Part shown: piece by piece, positions 58,480 through 64,000 of the stretch
Numbering within the stretch: the stretch's first letter is position 1
Layout: every line of letters starts with the position of its first letter
Source: Serratia liquefaciens
Lineage (GTDB): Bacteria > Pseudomonadota > Gammaproteobacteria > Enterobacterales > Enterobacteriaceae
Direction: 5' to 3'
Length of the DNA: 64,000 bases
NCBI RefSeq assembly: GCF_027594825.1
Contig: NZ_CP088930.1
Location: 2,045,019-2,109,018 of the forward strand
Position numbers and translations under genes: made by a program
The notes under the pieces: model-generated
The model's database searches: none
Told to the model about the DNA's origin: nothing
The model's input: the letters and a program-made list of their open reading frames with translations, nothing else

Positions 58480-60126
58480 TTACTTCACGCAGCGAGAACA
58501 CTGGCCGGCCTGGATCTTCTGGAAGAAGTCATTGCCTTTATCATCCACCAGAATAAACGCCGGGAAATCTTCCACTTCGATTTTCCAGATCGCTTCCATA
58601 CCCAGCTCCGGGTATTCGACGCAGGTCAGGCTCTTGATGCTCTGCTGTGCCAATACGGCCGCCGGGCCACCGATGCTGCCGAGGTAGAAACCGCCGTGCT
58701 TGTGGCAGGCGTCGGTCACCTGCTGGCTGCGGTTGCCTTTCGCCAACATGATCATGCTGCCGCCGTGAGACTGCAGCAGGTCGACGTAAGAATCCATGCG
58801 CCCGGCCGTGGTTGGCCCCAGTGAACCGGAGGCGTAGCCGTCCGGCGTTTTGGCCGGGCCTGCGTAGTAAATCGGGTGATCCTTGACGTATTGCGGCAGG
58901 CCTTCGCCCCTGTCCAGGCGTTCTTTCAGCTTGGCGTGGGCTATGTCGCGGCCCACGATGATGGTGCCGCTCAAGGACAGGCGGGTGGATACCGGGTATT
59001 GCGACAGCTGTTTGAGGATATCGGCCATCGGGCGGTTAAGGTCAATTTTGATCGCCTCACCTTCGCCGGCCTGACGCAGTTCCTGCGGGATAAATTTGCC
59101 CGGGTTATGCTCCAGCTTCTCCAGCCAGATGCCGTCGCGGTTGATCTTGCCCTTAATGTTACGGTCAGCGGAGCAGGAAACCCCCATCCCCACCGGGCAG
59201 GATGCGCCATGGCGCGGCAGACGTACCACGCGGACGTCATGTGCAAAGTATTTGCCGCCAAACTGCGCGCCCAACCCCAGGTTCTGCGCTTCTTTCAGCA
59301 ACTCTTCTTCCAGCGCCACGTCGCGGAATGCCTGACCGTGCTCATTGCCTTCGGTCGGCAGGCCGTCATAGTACTTGGTCGACGCCAGTTTTACGGTTTT
59401 CAGCGTCGCTTCCGCCGAAGTACCGCCGATAACGAATGCCACGTGGTACGGCGGGCAAGCCGCAGTGCCCAGCGTACGCATTTTCTCGACCAGATAATCC
59501 TTCAGCTTGCCCGGAGACAGCAGCGCTTTGGTTTCCTGATAAAGGTAGGTTTTGTTGGCGGAGCCACCACCCTTGGCAATGCACAGGAATTTGTATTCTT
59601 CGCCGTCTACGCTGTAGAGATCGATCTGCGCCGGCAGGTTGCTGCCGGTGTTGACCTCGTTATACATATCCAGCGCGGCGTTTTGCGAATATCGCAGGTT
59701 GTCTTCGATAAAGGTGTTATACACCCCGCGTGACAACGCTTCTTCGTCACCGCCACCGGTCCAGACACGCTGGCCCTTTTTACCGACGATAATGGCGGTA
59801 CCGGTGTCCTGACAGGTCGGCAAAATACCTTTGGCGGCGATTTCCGAGTTACGCAAAAATTGCAGCGCAACGTATTTGTCGTTTTCGCTGGCGTCCGGAT
59901 CCTTGAGGATATCGGCAACCTGCTGCTGGTGCGCCGGGCGCAGCATAAATGAAGCGTCATGAAACGCGTGCTGAGCAAGGAGGGTTAACGCTTCAGGGGC
60001 TACTTTCAGAACTTCCTGGCCTTCAAATTCGCTCACGGAAACGTGATCGCGGCTTAACAGATAGTATTCGGTATCGTCTTTCTTCAGCGGGAACGGATCT
60101 TGATAATGGAACGGTTTATTCGACAT
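58480..60126 (-). CDS. fumA: Class I fumarate hydratase (FumA/FumB type)
   Basis: Oxygen-sensitive 4Fe-4S fumarase converting fumarate to malate. 548 residues, as E. coli FumA. Cluster Cys in [23 protein letters not shown] and [18 protein letters not shown]-terminal swivel domain has [18 protein letters not shown] 60126 ([12 protein letters not shown]) has GAGAG upstream. FumA and FumB cannot be separated by sequence here. Confidence 0.93.
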   Translation of the reverse strand: MSNKPFHYQDPFPLKKDDTEYYLLSRDHVSVSEFEGQEVLKVAPEALTLLAQHAFHDASFMLRPAHQQQVADILKDPDASENDKYVALQFLRNSEIAAKGILPTCQDTGTAIIVGKKGQRVWTGGGDEEALSRGVYNTFIEDNLRYSQNAALDMYNEVNTGSNLPAQIDLYSVDGEEYKFLCIAKGGGSANKTYLYQETKALLSPGKLKDYLVEKMRTLGTAACPPYHVAFVIGGTSAEATLKTVKLASTKYYDGLPTEGNEHGQAFRDVALEEELLKEAQNLGLGAQFGGKYFAHDVRVVRLPRHGASCPVGMGVSCSADRNIKGKINRDGIWLEKLEHNPGKFIPQELRQAGEGEAIKIDLNRPMADILKQLSQYPVSTRLSLSGTIIVGRDIAHAKLKERLDRGEGLPQYVKDHPIYYAGPAKTPDGYASGSLGPTTAGRMDSYVDLLQSHGGSMIMLAKGNRSQQVTDACHKHGGFYLGSIGGPAAVLAQQSIKSLTCVEYPELGMEAIWKIEVEDFPAFILVDDKGNDFFQKIQAGQCSRCVK

Positions 60127-60270
60127 TGATCTCTCACTTGCAACATCAGCTGCGTTAAATTCACACTTACTCAGCCAGCTCGGGGCAGGCCGCGTCAAAA
60201 AACTTCCCACACCTTACGTATTTTTAATCAGTCGGTTATTGCGCTAAATCGCATAATAACCTGCTGGTTT

Positions 60271-60330
60271 CTAGGGGCGCTGTATACTGCGCCCGTGTTA
60301 ATCGGGACGAATATATTCGTCCCCTACGGG
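60271..60330. repeat. 60-bp double-hairpin intergenic repeat, copy 2
   Basis: Inverted relative to 752-812. GGGGCGCTGTATACTGCGCC and GGGACGAATATATTCGTCCC correspond to the two stems of copy 1, with GC-to-AT changes on both sides of each stem. The 371-base gap 60127-60497 otherwise holds the fumarase promoter region and no gene. Confidence 0.75.
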
Positions 60331-60497
60331 TACAGACTCAGCATGTACGGTTTATTATCCCGCAGTTAACACATTGATTACAATCCATCAGCGTCGATCG
60401 GGTTATCAATGCGATAAAAAACCGGCCCGACAGGCGGGATGAGAATTAGTTTTTCGTCTTATTGCCAGCCGTCGCGCCATTGCTTAAGCTAGCCTCA

Positions 60498-61010
60498 ATG
60501 AACAAAGTAAGAATCCCCATAGCGCTGCAACAGGCGGTGATGCGCAGCCTGCGCGAAAAACTGCTGCTGGCGCGTCAGCATTTTTCCGTCGAATTTCCGG
60601 AACCCAAAGTCGTTTACCAGCAACGTGGCACCAGTGCGGGCACCGCCTGGCTGCAAGCCTGGGAAATTCGCCTGAATCCGGTTTTGCTGATGGAAAACCA
60701 GCAGCCGTTTATCGACGAAGTGGTGCCGCACGAACTGGCGCACCTGCTAGTTTTCCGCCAGTTCGGCCGCGTAGCCCCCCATGGGCGCGAATGGCGCTGG
60801 ATGATGGAAAGCGTGTTGCAGGTGCCGGCCAGCCGCACCCACCAGTTTGAGATTGCCTCGGTGCAGAGCAAAACCTTCCCCTACCTCTGCCGTTGCCAAC
60901 AGCATCAGCTCACCGTACGTCGGCATAATCGGGTGCTTCGCGGTGAAAGCGAATATCGCTGCCGCCAGTGTGGTGAAAAATTGAAATTTATCGCCAACGA
61001 GCCTCTTTAA
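60498..61010 (+). CDS. sprT: SprT family metalloprotease-like protein
   Basis: 170 residues with the zinc motif HELAH in [16 protein letters not shown] and a C-terminal zinc ribbon (CRCQQH and CRQCGEKL). Bacterial SprT function is poorly known; eukaryotic SprT domains cut DNA-protein crosslinks. ATG 60498 ([14 protein letters not shown]) follows the family start. Next to endA-rsmE-gshB-yqgE as in E. coli. Confidence 0.93.
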   Translation: MNKVRIPIALQQAVMRSLREKLLLARQHFSVEFPEPKVVYQQRGTSAGTAWLQAWEIRLNPVLLMENQQPFIDEVVPHELAHLLVFRQFGRVAPHGREWRWMMESVLQVPASRTHQFEIASVQSKTFPYLCRCQQHQLTVRRHNRVLRGESEYRCRQCGEKLKFIANEPL

Positions 61011-61077
61011 CCGAAAATCCATCGCTATGCCCTGCGAGTTTAAGTTACAGCCAGGCACCCGACTGTAGCTAGGGAGC

Positions 61078-61100
61078 CACGGGCGTAAAGCCCGTCGTTT
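61078..61100 (+). terminator. Hairpin after sprT
   Basis: ACGGGC-gtaaa-GCCCGT followed by CGTTTG. Only weakly T-rich. Confidence 0.4.
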
Positions 61101-61160
61101 GCCACTGTCGTTGACTTCCGCTACCCTGCCTGCCTTTCCAATTTTGAGCCGTTTTGGAAC

Positions 61161-61856
61161 ATGCTTCGCAAAATTTTGTTTACGGTGGTTTTCGCCGCAG
61201 GTGCCGCACAGGCGCACGGCATTAATAATTTCTCTCAGGCCAAGGCTGCAGCGGCCAAAATCAACCAAGGCGCGCCCGGCTCTTTCTACTGCGGCTGCCG
61301 GATTGAGTGGCAGGGTAAGAAAGGCATCCCGGATTTGAACAGTTGCGGCTATCAGCCGCGTAAGAACGCCCAACGCGCACAGCGTATCGAGTGGGAACAT
61401 GTGGTCCCGGCCTGGCAGTTCGGCCATCAATTGCAGTGCTGGCAACAGGGCGGCCGCAAAAACTGCAATAAAGACGCGGGCTATCGCCAAATCGAAACTG
61501 ACCTGCACAACCTGCAACCGGCGATTGGTGAAGTGAACGGCGATCGCAATAATTTCATGTACAGCCAATGGAAAGGCGGCGAAGGTCAGTACGGCCAGTG
61601 CCCCATGAAGGTGGACTTTAAAAACAAGCAGGCCGAACCGCCCGCCCGCGCCCGCGGCGCTATCGCCCGCACCTACTTTTATATGCGCGACCGTTATCAA
61701 CTGCGGCTTTCACGCCAGCAGACCCAACTTTTCGAAGTGTGGAACCGTCAGTATCCGGTCAGCCAATGGGAATGCCTGCGGGAGGCACGCATCGCTAAAG
61801 TACAGGGTAATCACAATCCCTATATTGAACAGGCTTGCCAGCAACGAAAGGGCTAA
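61161..61856 (+). CDS. endA: DNA-specific endonuclease I
   Basis: Periplasmic nuclease, 231 residues with a short signal peptide (to about AQA). The His-Me finger motif is in [12 protein letters not shown]. Cysteine pairs (YCGCRI, NSCGYQ) suggest disulfides. Length and neighbours match E. coli EndA. Confidence 0.96.
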   Translation: MLRKILFTVVFAAGAAQAHGINNFSQAKAAAAKINQGAPGSFYCGCRIEWQGKKGIPDLNSCGYQPRKNAQRAQRIEWEHVVPAWQFGHQLQCWQQGGRKNCNKDAGYRQIETDLHNLQPAIGEVNGDRNNFMYSQWKGGEGQYGQCPMKVDFKNKQAEPPARARGAIARTYFYMRDRYQLRLSRQQTQLFEVWNRQYPVSQWECLREARIAKVQGNHNPYIEQACQQRKG

Positions 61857-61857
61857 A

Positions 61858-61985
61858 TTCCCTTCGTACTTAAAACTGCAGCGGCGTTGACTGCGTGAGC
61901 TTACCCGAATCACTTACTTAAGTAAGCTCATCGGGATGCACTCACTTGCCGCCTTGCTGCAGCTTCAATTACTTTGGGTATATAC
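61858..61985. repeat. Large imperfect palindromic intergenic repeat, copy 2
   Basis: Shares CTGCAGCGGCGTTG and GCCGCCTTGCTGCAGCTTCA plus the GGGTATA end with 30371-30484, around a different centre that includes the perfect palindrome CTTACTTAAGTAAG. Lies between endA and rsmE, where only the short upstream extension of rsmE would overlap. Confidence 0.7.
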
Positions 61986-62043
61986 TCTTTTTTTTCAAAC
62001 TGCAGCACTGATGACTGCACATGAGTCAGGAACGAATATTTCT

Positions 62044-62775
62044 ATGCGTATACCCCGCATTTATCATCCGCAGCCGTTAATCGACCATGCAGAAATCGCA
62101 CTGAGCGAAGACGCCGCCAACCACATCGGGCGTGTACTGCGCATGAGCGCCGGCCAGGCGCTGCAGCTCTTCGACGGCAGCAACCAGGTATTTGATGCCG
62201 AAATCACCCAGGTCGACAAAAAAAACGTGCTGGTGCGGTTAGCCGCCGGCCAACAGGAAGACCGTGAATCGCCGCTCAATCTGCATCTGGGCCAGGTGAT
62301 TTCTCGCGGTGAGAAGATGGAGTTCACCATCCAGAAATCCATCGAGCTCGGGGTCAATGTCATCACCCCGCTGTTTTCCGAGCGCTGCGGCGTAAAGCTG
62401 GATGGCGAACGTCTGGCGAAAAAAATTCAGCAATGGCAGAAAATTGCCATCGCCGCCTGCGAACAATGTGGCCGTAACCGTATTCCGGAAATTCGCGAAG
62501 CGATGAAACTGGAAGACTGGTGCGCCGAGCAAGATGGCAGCCTGAAACTTAACCTGCACCCACGCGCCAGCCACAGCATCAATACGTTGCCGCTGCCAGT
62601 GGAACATGTCCGCCTGCTGATTGGGCCGGAAGGCGGTTTATCCGCCGACGAAATTGCGATGACCACAGGCCACGGATTTACTGATATCCTGCTGGGGCCA
62701 CGCGTTCTGCGTACAGAAACCACAGCACTCACCGCAATTACCGCTTTGCAGGTACGTTTCGGTGATCTGGGTTAA
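62044..62775 (+). CDS. rsmE: 16S rRNA m3U1498 methyltransferase
   Basis: Methylates U1498 in 16S rRNA. 243 residues, a SPOUT enzyme with the knot motif [13 protein letters not shown] and [16 protein letters not shown] at the end. ATG 62044 ([11 protein letters not shown]) is chosen because the upstream in-frame codons to 61936 lie in repeat DNA. gshB starts 10 bases later. Confidence 0.96.
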   Translation: MRIPRIYHPQPLIDHAEIALSEDAANHIGRVLRMSAGQALQLFDGSNQVFDAEITQVDKKNVLVRLAAGQQEDRESPLNLHLGQVISRGEKMEFTIQKSIELGVNVITPLFSERCGVKLDGERLAKKIQQWQKIAIAACEQCGRNRIPEIREAMKLEDWCAEQDGSLKLNLHPRASHSINTLPLPVEHVRLLIGPEGGLSADEIAMTTGHGFTDILLGPRVLRTETTALTAITALQVRFGDLG

Positions 62776-62785
62776 AGGAGAAAAG

Positions 62786-63736
62786 ATGATTAAGCTCGGC
62801 ATCGTGATGGACCCTATCGCCTCCATCAACATCAAGAAAGACACCAGCTTCGCCATGCTGCTCGAAGCGCAGCGCCGTGGCTGGGAACTGCATTACATGG
62901 AGATGGACGATCTCTATCTGCACGCCGGTGACGGCCGCGCCCGCACCCGTCTGCTGAACGTAAAGGAAGATAAAGAAAGCTGGTTCAGCTTTGGCAGCGA
63001 ACAGGATCTGGCGCTGCACGATCTGGACGTGATCCTGATGCGTAAAGATCCGCCGTTCGATACCGAATACATCTACGCGACCTATATTCTGGAACGTGCA
63101 GAGGTCAAAGGCACGCTGGTGGTCAACAAGCCGCAAAGCCTGCGCGACTGCAACGAAAAGCTGTTCACCGCCTGGTTCCCGGAACTGACGCCGGACACCC
63201 TGGTCAGTCGCAGCGCGGCACACATCCGCAAATTCCACCAGCAGCACGGCGACATTATTCTCAAACCGCTGGACGGCATGGGCGGCGCGTCTATCTTCCG
63301 CGTGAAGCAGGATGACCCTAACCTGTCGGTGATTATCGAAACCCTGACCGAGCACGGCAGCCGTTTCTGCATGGCGCAGAACTTCTTGCCGGCAATCAAG
63401 GAGGGCGATAAGCGCATTCTGGTGGTTGACGGTGAGCCTGTGCCTTACTGTCTGGCACGCATCCCGGCTCAGGGCGAGACCCGTGGCAACCTGGCGGCCG
63501 GCGGCCGTGGCGAAGCGCGTCCGCTGAGCGAAAGCGACTGGAAAATTGCGCGTGCGGTAGCCCCGACGCTGAAAGAAAAAGGGCTGATCTTTGTGGGCCT
63601 GGACGTGATTGGCGATCGCCTGACTGAAATCAACGTCACCAGCCCAACCTGTGCGCGTGAAATAGAAGCGGCCTTCCCGGTTTCCATCACCGGTATGCTA
63701 ATGGACGCAATCGAAAAGCGTCTGGCGGCTAAGTAA
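62786..63736 (+). CDS. gshB: Glutathione synthetase
   Basis: Ligates gamma-glutamylcysteine and glycine. 316 residues, ATP-grasp with the flexible loops KPLDGMGGASIFRV and AAGGRGEARPL and DVIGDRLTEINVTSP. ATG 62786 has AAAGGAG upstream; an in-frame codon at 62762 would overlap rsmE. Confidence 0.97.
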   Translation: MIKLGIVMDPIASINIKKDTSFAMLLEAQRRGWELHYMEMDDLYLHAGDGRARTRLLNVKEDKESWFSFGSEQDLALHDLDVILMRKDPPFDTEYIYATYILERAEVKGTLVVNKPQSLRDCNEKLFTAWFPELTPDTLVSRSAAHIRKFHQQHGDIILKPLDGMGGASIFRVKQDDPNLSVIIETLTEHGSRFCMAQNFLPAIKEGDKRILVVDGEPVPYCLARIPAQGETRGNLAAGGRGEARPLSESDWKIARAVAPTLKEKGLIFVGLDVIGDRLTEINVTSPTCAREIEAAFPVSITGMLMDAIEKRLAAK

Positions 63737-63739
63737 TTG

Positions 63740-63766
63740 CAAAGCGGGTGACATTGTCGCCCGCCT
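63740..63766 (+). terminator. gshB terminator-like hairpin
   Basis: GCGGG(T)GACATTGTCGCCCGC hairpin after the stop, followed by CTTCC. Modest. Confidence 0.55.
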
Positions 63767-63890
63767 TCCCGACCTCCCTGAATGACGCTGTCGGCCCGCG
63801 TCAACCGAGTCGCGGCTTGAAAGGCGATGGGGATAGCCGCATACTGGCGGCTGTTTAACTTCTCACCAATCAATTACCTTGAATAACACC

Positions 63891-64000
63891 ATGAATTTAC
63901 AACACCATTTTCTTATCGCTATGCCATCACTTCAGGATCCTCGCTTCAAACGCTCGGTGATTTATGTCTGCGAGCACAATGAAGACGGCGCCATGGGCCT
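63891..64000 (+). CDS. yqgE: YqgE/AlgH family protein (partial, C-terminus outside window)
   Basis: ATG 63891 opens [20 protein letters not shown] then [16 protein letters not shown], the conserved start of YqgE. The function is poorly known. Truncated by the window end. Follows gshB as in E. coli. Confidence 0.95.
   Translation, partial: MNLQHHFLIAMPSLQDPRFKRSVIYVCEHNEDGAMG

Overview
This is chromosomal DNA of an enterobacterium. Protein matches recalled from E. coli K-12, the gene order and the high-GC codon use point to Serratia or a very close relative; the species cannot be fixed from the sequence alone. About 50 protein genes are supported, nearly all core metabolism, with a small accessory patch at about 6.9-8.3 kb. 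No rRNA, tRNA, CRISPR array, prophage or insertion sequence was found.

Layout. 0-6.8 kb: rluF (partial), speB, two small AT-rich membrane-protein genes, speA with the overlapping small gene yqgB, and divergent metK. 6.9-8.3 kb: a hok/sok-type type I toxin locus and a HigBA-like type II toxin-antitoxin pair bracketed by ~122-bp direct repeats. 8.3-19.6 kb: ferrichrome uptake operon fhuACDB, mrcB (PBP1b) and hrpB. 19.6-29.0 kb: thpR-sfsA-dksA-gluQ-pcnB-folK, a QseBC-like two-component pair, then panB-panC-panD. 29.0-38.2 kb: yadE, ABC exporter yadGH, can, hpt, cueO, yacC, speE-speD, yacL. 38.3-51.0 kb: acnB, lpd, aceF, aceE, pdhR, aroP, with a 40-codon gene and a candidate small RNA between acnB and lpd. 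51.1-58.3 kb: a periplasmic molybdenum hydroxylase operon (cytochrome c, 2Fe-2S subunit, Mo subunit), divergent MobA-like and XdhC-like maturation genes, and a Rob-like regulator. 58.4-64.0 kb: class I fumarase, sprT, endA, rsmE, gshB and the start of yqgE.

How it fits together. Both arms of polyamine synthesis are present: arginine to agmatine to putrescine (speA, speB), and S-adenosylmethionine decarboxylation plus spermidine synthesis (speD, speE), with metK supplying SAM. The complete pyruvate dehydrogenase set with its regulator sits beside aconitase B. panBCD makes pantothenate. Relative to E. coli, a block normally near minutes 2.5-4 lies between metK and sprT, which are close neighbours near minute 66 in E. 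coli.

The items most worth a second look are a short promoter-terminator transcript with an overlapping mini-ORF just upstream of speB, the repeat-bracketed toxin-antitoxin cassette next to hok/sok, a candidate ~100-nt RNA near acnB, the AUU start of pcnB, and two families of palindromic intergenic repeats, one with paired compensatory changes.
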